Shown piece after piece: positions 21,283-30,401 of a stretch of 64,000 nt of DNA (its first letter is position 1; each line of letters opens with the position of its first letter). Made by a program: the position numbers and the translations under genes. Where the stretch lies: positions 889,001 to 953,000 of the forward strand of contig NZ_JAUSVF010000001.1 of NCBI RefSeq assembly GCF_030814475.1, written 5' to 3'. The notes beneath the pieces were generated by a model, which was given only the letters and a program-made list of their open reading frames with translations, was not told where the DNA came from and did not search any database. Origin of the DNA: Pararhizobium capsulatum DSM 1112. Lineage in GTDB: Bacteria; Pseudomonadota; Alphaproteobacteria; Rhizobiales; Rhizobiaceae.

Positions 21283-21299
21283 TTTTGAATAATTCTAAA
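21283..21299. promoter_or_regulatory. Candidate ICE box (Irr-binding iron-control element) upstream of nfuA
   Basis: The 17-bp sequence ttttgaataattctaaa is a near-perfect palindrome of the form TTTTGAA-N3-TTCTAAA. It differs at one base from the rhizobial Irr consensus TTTAGAA-N3-TTCTAAA. It is 42 bp before the nfuA start codon, in a locally AT-rich stretch where a promoter would lie. Regulation of an Fe-S cluster gene by Irr fits known rhizobial iron control; the assignment is by motif resemblance. Confidence 0.65.
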
Positions 21300-21340
21300 C
21301 AGGCTGGTTGAACACGATCCCGGCCGACGCGGAGAAGCCA

Positions 21341-21907
21341 ATGTTCATCCAGACCGAAGCCACGCCGAACCCGGCGACCCTGAAGTTCCTGCCGGGCAAG
21401 GTGGTGATGGAACATGGCACCGCCGAATTCCGCGACAGCGAGGAAGCCGCTGCCGGTTCGTCGCTCGCCGCCCGCCTGTTCATGATCCCGGGCGTGACCG
21501 GCGTCTATTTCGGCTACGACTTCATCACCGTCACCAAGACGGATCAGGAGTGGCAGCATCTGAAGCCGGCCATTCTCGGTTCGATCATGGAGCACTTCAT
21601 GTCCGGCCAGCCGGTGATGGCGATCCACAGCCGTGCCGAGGAAAGCGACCAGGAAGGCGAGTTCTTTGACAAGGGCGATGAGACGATCGTCGCCACGATC
21701 AAGGAACTGCTTGAAACCCGCGTCCGCCCGGCCGTGGCCCAGGATGGTGGCGACATCACCTTCAAGGGTTTCCGCGATGGTACGGTGTTCCTCAACATGA
21801 AGGGCGCATGCTCCGGTTGCCCGTCCTCGACGGCAACGCTCAAGCACGGCGTCCAGAACCTGCTTCACCATTTCGTACCGGAGGTTCAGGCGGTCGAAGC
21901 CGTCTGA
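21341..21907 (+). CDS. nfuA: NfuA/NifU-like Fe-S cluster carrier protein
   Basis: A 188-aa protein with an N-terminal Nfu_N domain ('MFIQTEATPNPATLKFLPG') and a C-terminal NifU domain. The cluster-binding CxxC is in 'GACSGCPSS' (about Cys156 and Cys159). It would assemble or carry [4Fe-4S] clusters to target apoproteins; MiaB, encoded at 24.2 kb, is a known type of client. The ATG at 21341 has GGAGAA 6 nt upstream, and homologues begin MFIQTE, so the upstream in-frame ATG at 21308 is rejected. A candidate Irr-binding box precedes the gene. Confidence 0.92.
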   Translation: MFIQTEATPNPATLKFLPGKVVMEHGTAEFRDSEEAAAGSSLAARLFMIPGVTGVYFGYDFITVTKTDQEWQHLKPAILGSIMEHFMSGQPVMAIHSRAEESDQEGEFFDKGDETIVATIKELLETRVRPAVAQDGGDITFKGFRDGTVFLNMKGACSGCPSSTATLKHGVQNLLHHFVPEVQAVEAV

Positions 21908-21943
21908 TCGGAAACGCATGCAGTCCATTTCGCGTATCAGTCC

Positions 21944-22597
21944 ATGATCGTTCTTGCTCTTGATACGGCCGGAACGGGCTGCTTTGCCGCACTCTATGAC
22001 AGCACTGAAAACCGTATTCTCGGCTCGGCCGGTGCCGATATCGGCCGCGGTCACGCCGAGCAGCTGATGGCGTTTATCGATGAAGCGCTCGTCGCCAGCG
22101 GCAAGGCGCTGTCGGATGTCGAGCGCGTCGCCGTCACTATCGGCCCCGGCTCGTTCACCGGCATTCGTGTCGGTGTCGCCGCGGCGCGTGGGTTTGCGCT
22201 GGCGCTCGCAGTGCCTGCGGTCGGCGTTTCGCGGCTTGCGGCGCTTGCTGCGGCCGCTCGGGAACGCAATCCCGGCCAATCGGTTGCGGTGGTGATGGAT
22301 GCCAAGCGCGACGAAGTCTACTGCCAGATGTTTTCAGCCGACCTTGGTGCGCTGACGCCGCCGGAGGCGCTTGAGGTGTCCGAAGCTGTCGCGCGGCTTA
22401 CGGGTTTTGACGGTATCATCTGTGGTTCGGGTGCTGTCCTTGTCGGGGGTGAGGCCAATGGTAGCGATCTGACGGATATTTGTGTCGTCGCAAGACTGGG
22501 CGCGGTGGCTGATCCTTCGCAAGGCAAGCCGAAGCCGCTCTATCTGCGTGGTCCGGACGTTAAGCCGCAGGCCGGCTTTGCGGTTTCGCGAGCGTGA
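21944..22597 (+). CDS. tsaB: tRNA threonylcarbamoyladenosine biosynthesis protein TsaB
   Basis: A 217-aa ASKHA-fold protein that partners TsaD in making t6A37 in ANN-decoding tRNAs. Family features are the opening 'LALDTAGTGCFAAL', 'HAEQLMAFIDEAL' and the strongly conserved 'GPGSFTGIRVGVAAARGFAL' (about residues 66-85). The length is standard. It is followed after 9 bp by rimI, the usual pairing. tsaD is not in the window. Confidence 0.93.
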   Translation: MIVLALDTAGTGCFAALYDSTENRILGSAGADIGRGHAEQLMAFIDEALVASGKALSDVERVAVTIGPGSFTGIRVGVAAARGFALALAVPAVGVSRLAALAAAARERNPGQSVAVVMDAKRDEVYCQMFSADLGALTPPEALEVSEAVARLTGFDGIICGSGAVLVGGEANGSDLTDICVVARLGAVADPSQGKPKPLYLRGPDVKPQAGFAVSRA

Positions 22598-22606
22598 GGT
22601 CCGATC

Positions 22607-23104
22607 ATGGCCCTGACCGACTACTTTATCCGCAAGCCTGAATTCGACGTCTTCGCTCTTGAAGCGGCGCATCTCGCGCAGGCTTCCGCCATCCACAAGC
22701 TGCGCTTTTCCCCCCATTGGAGCGACGGTGAACTGCACCGTCTGTTGGTGCAGGATACGGTTTTCGGCTTCGTGGCGCAGCAAACCAATAGCGTGGCGAG
22801 ACCGCCGATCGGCGGCTTCGTGCTGTCGCGGGTCGCCGCCGGCGAGGCCGAAATCCTGACCATCGGCGTTGATCCCCGTTTCGAGCGCAATGGTCTCGGC
22901 TGGAGGCTGATGCGCGCCGCCCTGCGCGAGGCGCGCGACAAGGCGGCCGACAGCATGTTTCTCGAAGTGGATGAAACCAATCTCGCCGCCATCGGCCTTT
23001 ATCGCAAGCTCGGTTTCGCCAAGGTGGGTGAGCGGCGGGCCTATTACCAGAATGCGGATGGTGCGCGCACAGCCGCACTTGTCATGCGGCTTGATCTTGC
23101 CTAG
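22607..23104 (+). CDS. rimI: Ribosomal-protein-alanine N-acetyltransferase RimI-like (GNAT)
   Basis: A 165-aa GNAT acetyltransferase. The acetyl-CoA-binding loop is 'IGVDPRFERNGLGWRLMRAA' (a variant of Q/RxxGxG/A, about residues 87-106) followed by 'LEVDETNLAAIGLYRKLGF', the RimI-type C-terminal motif. RimI acetylates ribosomal protein S18 in E. coli; tsaB-linked homologues are usually annotated the same way. An N-terminal 'YFIRKPEFDVFAL' extension is lineage-specific. A rhizobial palindromic repeat begins about 60 bp after the stop codon. Confidence 0.85.
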   Translation: MALTDYFIRKPEFDVFALEAAHLAQASAIHKLRFSPHWSDGELHRLLVQDTVFGFVAQQTNSVARPPIGGFVLSRVAAGEAEILTIGVDPRFERNGLGWRLMRAALREARDKAADSMFLEVDETNLAAIGLYRKLGFAKVGERRAYYQNADGARTAALVMRLDLA

Positions 23105-23165
23105 GCGTTGGTTCCTGACAGCAGCAGGGCTATTGCATATGAATCGACCAGGGTTGCCGCGACCT

Positions 23166-23298
23166 CCCTCTTCTCCCCGGCGGGGAGAAGTGCCGAGCGT
23201 ATGCGAGGGGATGAGGAGGTCTTCGCCTGATATTCCGAGCCCGTTGTCCCCCTCATCCGGCCCTTGGGACCACCTTCTCCCCGCTGGGGAGAAGAGGG
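23166..23298. repeat. Rhizobial intergenic palindromic element (RIME-like)
   Basis: A 133-bp element bounded by a perfect 13-bp inverted repeat, ccctcttctcccc at 23166-23178 and its complement at 23286-23298. Each end also contains its own hairpin built on ttctccccgg/cggggagaa. A second inner complementary pair (ggggatgagg with ccctcatcc) makes a nested cruciform-like structure. The sequence style matches dispersed intergenic elements common in Rhizobium, Sinorhizobium and Brucella. It sits between rimI and plsC. Confidence 0.85.
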
Positions 23299-23341
23299 CA
23301 TTCGCGGAACCATCTTTCCTTCCGCCAAAGGCGCTTGCGCT

Positions 23342-24151
23342 GTGAAGTTCGATCCCGGTGCCGTGCTCAACTGGCTGCGCATTGGCGTGTGTATGATCAT
23401 TCTGCTGTTGGTCACGCTCTTACTGGCGCCGATCCAGGTCCTGCTTTTGTGGCTGGACGGGCCGCTGCGACGCTCCCTGCCACGCACTTGGCATCGCCTT
23501 GCCTGCCGCCTGATCGGGATCCGCGTCACCGTTCACGGAACACCCGACCGCCAGCGCCCGCTGATGCTGGTGTCCAACCATGCCAGCTGGAAGGATATTC
23601 TCGTCCTCGGCTCCATCGCCGATGTTGTCTTCGTTGCCAAATCGGATGTGAAGTCATGGCCTGTTTTCGGCCTTCTCGCGCGGTTGCAGGCGACGATCTT
23701 CGTTCAGCGCGAGCAGAAGCGTACGACCGGAAACCAGGTGAACGAGATTGGTCAGCGGATGGCGGCGGGCGAAGTCGTGGTGCTTTTTCCAGAAGGCACG
23801 ACGTCGGACGGCAACCGGTTGCTGGAAATCAAGACGTCGCTTTTCGGAGGTGCCGCCGCTGCAGTTCCGCTTTCGCCGACGGGCATGGTGCATGTGCAGC
23901 CGATGGCGATTGCCTATACCGGCCTGCATGGCATGCCGATGGGGCGATTTCATCGCCCGCTCGCGGCCTGGCCAGGGGATATCGGCATGTTGCCGCACCT
24001 GATCGACGTGCTGAAGGAAGGGGCGGTCGATGTTGATGTCATCTATGGCGAGCAGATCAACTATACCGCCGACAGCAACCGCAAGCTCGTCAGCCGCGAG
24101 ATCGAAAAGCGGATGCGCGACATGCTGTCCTTGAAGTTGCGCGGCCGGTGA
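23342..24151 (+). CDS. PlsC-family 1-acyl-sn-glycerol-3-phosphate acyltransferase
   Basis: A 269-aa membrane-associated acyltransferase. After one N-terminal hydrophobic helix (about residues 8-35) it has the catalytic HX4D box 'NHASWKD' (about 78-84) and the substrate-binding '[11 protein letters not shown]'. It could make phosphatidic acid. Alternatively, in a bacterium with olsB it could be the lyso-ornithine-lipid acyltransferase OlsA, because both belong to this family; sequence alone does not decide here. The GTG at 23342 was chosen because AAAGG lies about 10 nt before it and an upstream ATG would put the palindromic repeat inside the coding region. Confidence 0.85.
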   Translation: MKFDPGAVLNWLRIGVCMIILLLVTLLLAPIQVLLLWLDGPLRRSLPRTWHRLACRLIGIRVTVHGTPDRQRPLMLVSNHASWKDILVLGSIADVVFVAKSDVKSWPVFGLLARLQATIFVQREQKRTTGNQVNEIGQRMAAGEVVVLFPEGTTSDGNRLLEIKTSLFGGAAAAVPLSPTGMVHVQPMAIAYTGLHGMPMGRFHRPLAAWPGDIGMLPHLIDVLKEGAVDVDVIYGEQINYTADSNRKLVSREIEKRMRDMLSLKLRGR

Positions 24152-24200
24152 CCGCCTAAAAACGCTTCAAATCCGGGCTTTCTTGCTCTATGGAAGCCGC

Positions 24201-25601
24201 ATGACACAGGAAATCGCCACGCTCTCCAGCGCGCCGGACGCGCTCGTCGATCATCAACCCACCCGCAAGGTCTTCGTCAAGACCTACGGTTGTCAGATGA
24301 ACGTCTATGATTCGGATCGCATGCAGGACGCGTTGGCCAAGGACGGCTATGTCGCGACCGATGTGATGGAGGATGCCGACCTCGTTCTTCTCAACACCTG
24401 TCATATCCGCGAGAAGGCGGCGGAAAAGGTCTATTCTGCGCTCGGGCGACTGCGTGATCTGAAAAAGAAGAAGGCCGGCGAAGGCCGCGAGATGATGATC
24501 GGCGTTGCCGGCTGCGTCGCGCAGGCCGAGGGTGACGAGATCCTGCGCCGGGCGCCGGCCGTCGATCTCGTCATCGGCCCGCAGACCTATCATCGCCTGC
24601 CGGAAGCCTTGAAGCGCGTGAAGCGCGGCGAGCGTGTGCTCGAGACCGATTACGCGATCGAGGACAAGTTCGAGCATCTGCCCGCGCCGGAAAAGGCAAG
24701 GACCAAGGCACGAGGGGTGACCGCGTTTCTGACCGTGCAGGAGGGCTGTGACAAGTTTTGCAGTTTTTGCGTTGTGCCCTATACGCGCGGGTCGGAAGTG
24801 TCCCGACCTGTTGCGCAGATCGTTGCGGAGGCCCGCAAGCTGGTGGACGCGGGCGTGCGTGAAATCACGCTGCTTGGCCAGAACGTCAATGCCTGGCATG
24901 GCCTCGGCCCGGATGGTGCCGAATGGGGTCTCGGCGAGCTGCTGCATCATCTTGCCGGTATCGAGGGGCTTGCCCGGCTGCGCTATACGACCAGCCATCC
25001 GCGCGACATGGATGATGGCCTGATCGCTGCCCACCGCGACCTGCCGCAACTGATGCCTTACCTGCATCTGCCGGTACAGTCGGGCTCGAACCGCATCCTG
25101 AAGGCCATGAACCGGCGTCACACGGCCGCCGAATATCTGGCACTGATCGAGCGCATCAAGAAGGCGCGGCCGGACCTCGCTTTGTCTGGCGATTTCATCG
25201 TCGGCTTCCCCGGCGAGACCGACGAGGACTTCGAAGACACGCTGCGGCTTGTGAAAGCCGTGGGTTATGCACAGGCGTTTTCGTTCAAATATTCGACCCG
25301 TCCGGGAACGCCCGGCGCCGACCTGAAGGACCAGGTGCCGGAAGATGTGAAAGCCAACCGTTTGGAAAGATTGCAGGCTTTGCTCCTGAAGCAGCAGCAT
25401 GCCTTTGCCGAGGAATGCGTCGGCCGTGAGATCGACCTGCTTCTGGAGAAGCCGGGCCGCATGCCCGGCCAGCTTATCGGCCGCTCGCCGTGGCTGCAGT
25501 CTGTGAATGTTGATGCAAAGTCATCGCAAATCGGTGACATTATAAAGGTACGAATCACTGGCACCGGCCCTAACAGTTTGTTTGCCGAAGTGGTAAGCTA
25601 A
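24201..25601 (+). CDS. miaB: tRNA-2-methylthio-N6-dimethylallyladenosine synthase MiaB
   Basis: A 466-aa radical-SAM methylthiotransferase acting on i6A37 of tRNAs. The N-terminal MTTase domain carries three cluster cysteines (Cys31 in '[13 protein letters not shown]', Cys67 in 'NTCHIREKA', Cys105 in 'VAGCVAQ'). The radical-SAM CxxxCxxC is 'CDKFCSFC' (Cys183, 187, 190). A C-terminal TRAM domain follows. The ATG at 24201 has GGAAG 5 nt upstream. It heads the conserved miaB-phoH-ybeY-corC-lnt order. Confidence 0.96.
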   Translation: MTQEIATLSSAPDALVDHQPTRKVFVKTYGCQMNVYDSDRMQDALAKDGYVATDVMEDADLVLLNTCHIREKAAEKVYSALGRLRDLKKKKAGEGREMMIGVAGCVAQAEGDEILRRAPAVDLVIGPQTYHRLPEALKRVKRGERVLETDYAIEDKFEHLPAPEKARTKARGVTAFLTVQEGCDKFCSFCVVPYTRGSEVSRPVAQIVAEARKLVDAGVREITLLGQNVNAWHGLGPDGAEWGLGELLHHLAGIEGLARLRYTTSHPRDMDDGLIAAHRDLPQLMPYLHLPVQSGSNRILKAMNRRHTAAEYLALIERIKKARPDLALSGDFIVGFPGETDEDFEDTLRLVKAVGYAQAFSFKYSTRPGTPGADLKDQVPEDVKANRLERLQALLLKQQHAFAEECVGREIDLLLEKPGRMPGQLIGRSPWLQSVNVDAKSSQIGDIIKVRITGTGPNSLFAEVVS

Positions 25602-25630
25602 AGGGACCGAACCTTAAGGAGCTTTGCCGC

Positions 25631-26686
25631 TTGAACGGACACGAATTGGTTTCAACTTCGCCGCGCCAGTCGAAAACATCCGCGACAGACGTCAATCACT
25701 TCGTGCTTACTTTCGAGAACAATCGCTTCGCCAGCGAACTCTTCGGTCAGTTCGATCAGAACCTCAAATTGCTGGAGCAGCGGCTGAACATCGACGCCCG
25801 ACCGCGCGGTAATTCCGTGTCGATCTCGGGTGATGTGCTTGCGACCAACCAGGCGCGCCGGGCTCTCGATTTCCTTTACGGCCGCCTGCAGAGCGGCGGC
25901 AGCATTGATGCCTCCGATGTTGAGGGCGCGGTACGCATGGCCCTCGCCGCCGATGACCAGCTGCAATTGCCGACAATGGAAAAGAAAGCCAAGCTGAACC
26001 TCGCGCAGATTTCGACGCGCAAGAAGACCATCGTCGCCCGCACGCCAACGCAGGACGCCTATATGCGCGCTCTGGAGCGTTCCGAGCTCGTCTTCGGCGT
26101 CGGTCCCGCCGGTACCGGCAAGACCTATCTCGCGGTTGCCCATGCGGCCCAGCTTCTGGAGCGCGGCGCCGTCGATCGCATCGTCCTGTCGCGCCCGGCC
26201 GTCGAAGCCGGCGAGCGCCTGGGCTTCCTGCCCGGCGACATGAAGGAAAAGGTCGATCCCTATCTGCGCCCGCTCTATGACGCGCTTTACGACATGATGC
26301 CCGGCGACAAGGTGGAGCGGGCGATCACCGCCGGCGTCATCGAAATCGCGCCGCTCGCCTTCATGCGCGGGCGCACCCTTGGCAATGCCGCCGTCATTCT
26401 CGACGAAGCGCAGAACACCACGTCGATGCAGATGAAGATGTTCCTGACGCGTCTTGGGGAAAACGGCCGCATGATCGTCACCGGCGACCCGAGCCAGGTC
26501 GATCTGCCGCGCGGCGTCAAGTCCGGCCTCGTTGAAGCGCTGCAGATCCTGAAGGGTGTCGAGGGTGTATCGGTGACCCGCTTCAAGGACGTCGATGTCG
26601 TTCGCCATCCGATGGTGGCGCGCATTGTCAGGGCCTATGAAGCACAGACCGCCGTGCAGGACGAAAGCGAGCAGGGCGACCGCTGA
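25631..26686 (+). CDS. phoH: PhoH-like ATPase
   Basis: A 351-aa cytoplasmic P-loop ATPase of the PhoH2/YbeZ type. The N-terminal KH-like region (about residues 20-90) is followed by Walker A 'GVGPAGTGKTYLAVAH' (about 156-171) and Walker B 'VILDEAQNTT'. YbeZ proteins work with the RNase YbeY, which is the next gene, probably in rRNA processing and quality control. The start is TTG, supported by AAGGAG 9 nt upstream. The gap to ybeY is 14 bp, suggesting co-transcription. Confidence 0.93.
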   Translation: MNGHELVSTSPRQSKTSATDVNHFVLTFENNRFASELFGQFDQNLKLLEQRLNIDARPRGNSVSISGDVLATNQARRALDFLYGRLQSGGSIDASDVEGAVRMALAADDQLQLPTMEKKAKLNLAQISTRKKTIVARTPTQDAYMRALERSELVFGVGPAGTGKTYLAVAHAAQLLERGAVDRIVLSRPAVEAGERLGFLPGDMKEKVDPYLRPLYDALYDMMPGDKVERAITAGVIEIAPLAFMRGRTLGNAAVILDEAQNTTSMQMKMFLTRLGENGRMIVTGDPSQVDLPRGVKSGLVEALQILKGVEGVSVTRFKDVDVVRHPMVARIVRAYEAQTAVQDESEQGDR

Positions 26687-26700
26687 GGCCGCCAACCGTT

Positions 26701-27207
26701 ATGAGCAGTCTCGATATCCAGATCAGCGTCGAGGAGGGCGAATGGCCCTCCGAAGATGCTCTCCAGTCGTTTTGCGACGGTGTGCTTGAAAAAGCTGCCA
26801 CGTTTATGGCGCGCGAAGAAAAACAGCCCTTTCCCAAGATGCCGACCGAGTTGTCGCTGGTCTTCACCGATGATGCCTCCATCCGCGCCATCAATGCGGA
26901 ATGGCGCAGCATCGACAAGCCGACCAATGTGCTGTCCTTCCCGGCCTATCCTGTCGAGCCTGGGGGCATGCCGGGACCGATGCTGGGCGACATCATCCTG
27001 GCGCAGGAGACGATCGCCCGCGAGGCGGCCGATCTCGGCAAGCCTTTCGACGAGCATCTGACCCACCTCCTCGTGCATGGATTTCTGCATCTTTTTGGCT
27101 ATGATCACATCGACGCAGACGATGCGGAAAGAATGGAAGGGCTTGAGACTCGCATTTTGGCCGATCTTGGGTTATCTGATCCCTATGGGGATAGTGATCC
27201 CGTATGA
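26701..27207 (+). CDS. ybeY: Endoribonuclease YbeY
   Basis: A 168-aa single-strand-specific metallo-endoribonuclease needed for 16S rRNA 3' maturation and 70S quality control. The zinc-binding signature is 'HLLVHGFLHLFGYDH', with the three ligands His126, His130 and His136. The conserved Arg region 'NAEWRSIDKPTNVLSFP' lies upstream. It is placed between phoH and the CorC-like gene, the usual operon context. Confidence 0.95.
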   Translation: MSSLDIQISVEEGEWPSEDALQSFCDGVLEKAATFMAREEKQPFPKMPTELSLVFTDDASIRAINAEWRSIDKPTNVLSFPAYPVEPGGMPGPMLGDIILAQETIAREAADLGKPFDEHLTHLLVHGFLHLFGYDHIDADDAERMEGLETRILADLGLSDPYGDSDPV

Positions 27208-27219
27208 TAGTTTGGAACG

Positions 27220-28368
27220 ATGAGCGATTTTAAAGCACAGCCGGCCGCGGCTGTAAGAGACGAGGCGGAAGCCTCAAGTTCGGACGAGGCGGGCAGTAGC
27301 AGCGCCGCCGCCCAGAAACCTGAAAGCGGCAAATCAACTTCCTTCTGGAGCCGGGCTGCCCGCATCTGGCGCAGCACAAGCAACGCGAACCTGCGGGAAG
27401 ATCTCGCCGACGCGTTAATGACAGACCCGGGCACGGACACGGCGTTTTCTCCGGCCGAGCGGGCCATGCTCAACAACATCCTGCGCCTGCGTGAGGTTCG
27501 CGTCGAAGACGTCATGGTTCCGCGTGCCGATATCGAAGCCGTGGACCAGAGCATCACCGTGGGTGAACTCATGGTGATCTTCGAGGAATCCGGCCGCTCG
27601 CGCATGCCGGTCTACAGCGAAAGCCTTGATGATCCGCGGGGAATGGTTCATATCCGCGACCTTCTCTCCTACGTCACCAAACAGGCGCGCAACAAGCGCC
27701 GCACCAGTGCCCGTCCTGCCGCGTCTGCTGAAAAGGCAGAGAAGGCGCCGCGCCAGCCAAAGGCAGTTTTCGATCTGGCCCGCGTCGATCTTTCCAAGAC
27801 GGTGGAAGAAGCCGGCATCATTCGTCAGGTTCTGTTCGTGCCGCCATCCATGCACGCCTCGGATCTGATGCAGCGCATGCAGGCGGCCCGCATCCAGATG
27901 GCGCTGGTCATCGATGAATATGGCGGGACGGATGGTCTGGCCTCGCTTGAGGATATCGTCGAAATGGTCGTCGGTGATATCGAAGACGAGCATGACGACG
28001 ACGAAGTGATGTTCGCCAAGACCTCCGACGACGTGTTTGTCGCCGATGCCCGCGTCGAACTGGAGGAGATCGCTGCGGCGATCGGTCCGGATTTCGATGT
28101 GCGCGAGCAGCTTGAGGATGTCGATACGCTCGGCGGTCTGGTGTTCGCGTCGCTTGGCCGCATTCCGGCCCGTGGTGAGGTCGTCCAGGCACTTCCCGGT
28201 TTCGAATTCCAGGTTCTTGATGCCGATCCGCGCCGCGTCAAGCGCGTGCGCATCATCCGCAAGCGCCCGTCCGCCCGCAGCAGGCGTCCCGCGCTCAAGG
28301 GTGAGGACGAAGCCGGCGGTGAGGTTATCACAACGCCGGAAGCCAATCCGCTGCGCGAAACCGGCTGA
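27220..28368 (+). CDS. corC: CorC/HlyC-type CBS-domain protein
   Basis: A 382-aa soluble protein with a low-complexity Ala/Ser/Glu-rich N-terminus (about 1-55). A tandem CBS pair follows (from 'VRVEDVMVPRADIEAVD' near residue 90 to 'VIDEYGGTDGLASLEDIVE'). A CorC_HlyC transporter-associated domain (about 270-350, 'ADARVELEEIAAAIG') comes before a basic tail. There is no DUF21 membrane domain, so this is the short CorC form, linked to magnesium/cobalt handling; the 'hemolysin' label is historical. It begins 12 bp after ybeY and is followed by a terminator. Confidence 0.88.
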   Translation: MSDFKAQPAAAVRDEAEASSSDEAGSSSAAAQKPESGKSTSFWSRAARIWRSTSNANLREDLADALMTDPGTDTAFSPAERAMLNNILRLREVRVEDVMVPRADIEAVDQSITVGELMVIFEESGRSRMPVYSESLDDPRGMVHIRDLLSYVTKQARNKRRTSARPAASAEKAEKAPRQPKAVFDLARVDLSKTVEEAGIIRQVLFVPPSMHASDLMQRMQAARIQMALVIDEYGGTDGLASLEDIVEMVVGDIEDEHDDDEVMFAKTSDDVFVADARVELEEIAAAIGPDFDVREQLEDVDTLGGLVFASLGRIPARGEVVQALPGFEFQVLDADPRRVKRVRIIRKRPSARSRRPALKGEDEAGGEVITTPEANPLRETG

Positions 28369-28399
28369 CCTGCCGATCAATGATCTTCAATGACGCCAG

Positions 28400-28428
28400 A
28401 CGCCCGTTCCGAAAGAGCGGGCGTTTTT
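28400..28428 (+). terminator. Rho-independent terminator after corC
   Basis: CGCCCG and CGGGCG pair around an 11-nt loop and are followed by TTTTT, 32 bp after the corC stop codon. It should separate the miaB-phoH-ybeY-corC transcript from lnt, implying that lnt has its own promoter in the following 224 bp. Confidence 0.85.
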
Positions 28429-28652
28429 GTTAGGCGCCATTGATCCGACTATTCGCCATCTCCCAGAAAATCATTGGGTCTACCAGCACGACAAAGGTTC
28501 GCTTTTTTGGAAGACTGCCCCTCGCATTGATTCGGCGCGCGCGCGGTGTGCCTGCGGCTGGGCAGACGGTGTGCGATCGGGGATGCACGCTCTTGCTGAC
28601 GCCAAGCCGAAACGATTGCTGCGAGGCTACAATGAACAACAAGGGGAACTTC

Positions 28653-30248
28653 ATGGAATGGCTTTCTGGCAGGATCATGCTTTTGTCGGGCGCGCGCCGG
28701 GCGCTCCTTGCGTTTCTTGCCGGCCTGCTCACGGTTCTTGCCCTGCCGCCCTTCGGCATTTTTGCCGTTCCTTTCCTGAGCTTCCCCGTCCTTGTCTGGC
28801 TGCAGGACGGCGCGTCGGGCAATCCCGATCATGGCCGCCTGCGGCGTGGGTTTCCGGCCTTTGCAATCGGCTGGTGCTTTGGTTTCGGATATTTTCTGGG
28901 GGGGCTCTGGTGGCTTGGAAACGCGCTGCTGATCGAAGCGGATGAGTTCGCCTGGGCCTTGCCGCTGGCTGTTCTGGGGCTTCCGGCTTTTCTCGCTCTC
29001 TATTACGGCTTTGCGGCACTTGTCGCGCGCATGCTCTGGTCTGATGGCCTGGGCAGACTTGCAGCGCTCGCGCTTGCTTTTGGCCTCGCCGAATGGCTGC
29101 GCGGTATCCTGCTGACCGGCTTTCCCTGGAATGCCGTCGGTTATGCGGCGATGCCCGTGCCCATGATGATGCAGTCGGCCGTGATCTTTGGGCTTGCCGG
29201 CATGAACATGCTGTCGGTCTTCGTCTTTTCCGCGCCGGCACTTCTGGGAACGCGCAAGGGGATGGGGCTCGGCCTGTCGCTCGCGGCGCTGCTGGTGGTC
29301 GGCCATATCGGTTACGGCTACTGGCGTTTGCAGGAACCGGCCCCCACGGCGCCCCAGCCGGAGCAGACGGTGCGCCTCGTCCAGCCGGTCATCGATCAGG
29401 CAATGAAACTCGATGACGCTGCCCGGGCCGAAATCTTCACCGAGCATCTCGAATTAACAGCCGCAGCTCCGGCCGATGGCGCCAAGCGCCCGGATATCAT
29501 CGTGTGGCCGGAAACCTCCGTCCCGTTTCTCCTGACGGAAAATCCCGATGCTCTCGCCAGCATCGCGGATGTCCTTCAGGACGGGCAGATCCTGATTGCC
29601 GGCGCGGTGAGGGCAGAAAATGCGGGTGCGGGACTGCCGCCACGTTACTACAACTCGGTTTATGTGATCGATGATCGCGGCCAGATCGTCGGGGCGGCCG
29701 ACAAGCTGCATCTCGTGCCGTTCGGCGAATACCTGCCCTTCGAGGATCTCCTGGCCTCGGCTGGCCTAAAGGCGATTGCCGCAGCGATGCCTGGCGGCTT
29801 TTCGGCGGCAGCGACCCGTTCGATGCTGACCTTGCCGGGCGGTCAGGTCTTCTATCCGCTGATCTGCTACGAGGCGATCTTTCCGAACGAAGTGGGGAAT
29901 GCTGCCTTGCCGGCGAGTGCGCTCCTCAATGTTACGAACGACGCCTGGTTTGGAGATACCCCCGGTCCCTATCAGCATTTCCAGCAAGCACAATTGCGTG
30001 CAGTGGAAACCGGGCTCCCCCTGGTTCGAGGGGCCAATAGCGGTATATCGGCTGTCGTAAATGGACTGGGAGAGGTTGTATCTGGAGCATCCTTCAACGT
30101 ACGGGGTGTGGTAGATACAATCCTGCCGGGAAAAATCATGACGCCCTACGATCCCGGGCAACAGAAACGGAACGCCGCAATTGTTGCTGTAATGTTTCTG
30201 TTGGTTGCGGGGTTTTCACGCGGTAGTTTTATTTTCCGGGTGAATTGA
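28653..30248 (+). CDS. lnt: Apolipoprotein N-acyltransferase
   Basis: A 531-aa inner-membrane enzyme of the nitrilase superfamily that N-acylates lipoproteins (also known as actA, acid tolerance, in Sinorhizobium). About six N-terminal helices are followed by a periplasmic nitrilase domain. Its Glu-Lys-Cys triad is visible as Glu286 ('WPETSVPF'), Lys351 ('ADKLHLVPFGEY') and Cys405 ('LICYEAIFP'). A final C-terminal helix ends in 'FRVN'. The ATG at 28653 has AAGGGGAAC just upstream; in-frame ATGs at 28632 and 28440 are less likely. praR follows, as in other rhizobia. Confidence 0.94.
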   Translation: MEWLSGRIMLLSGARRALLAFLAGLLTVLALPPFGIFAVPFLSFPVLVWLQDGASGNPDHGRLRRGFPAFAIGWCFGFGYFLGGLWWLGNALLIEADEFAWALPLAVLGLPAFLALYYGFAALVARMLWSDGLGRLAALALAFGLAEWLRGILLTGFPWNAVGYAAMPVPMMMQSAVIFGLAGMNMLSVFVFSAPALLGTRKGMGLGLSLAALLVVGHIGYGYWRLQEPAPTAPQPEQTVRLVQPVIDQAMKLDDAARAEIFTEHLELTAAAPADGAKRPDIIVWPETSVPFLLTENPDALASIADVLQDGQILIAGAVRAENAGAGLPPRYYNSVYVIDDRGQIVGAADKLHLVPFGEYLPFEDLLASAGLKAIAAAMPGGFSAAATRSMLTLPGGQVFYPLICYEAIFPNEVGNAALPASALLNVTNDAWFGDTPGPYQHFQQAQLRAVETGLPLVRGANSGISAVVNGLGEVVSGASFNVRGVVDTILPGKIMTPYDPGQQKRNAAIVAVMFLLVAGFSRGSFIFRVN

Positions 30249-30401
30249 CCAAAAACCCCTAAAATTGCATAGTAGCAAATGCCGTAGACTTAAACCTATG
30301 GTCGGAGGGTTTCCGCCCGGCCTGCACATGTGGCGTGCAGCCTGCTCTCTGGCAGCATTCAAATTAATGGATGCTGAAATTTCGCATATTAGGAAACCGT
30401 T

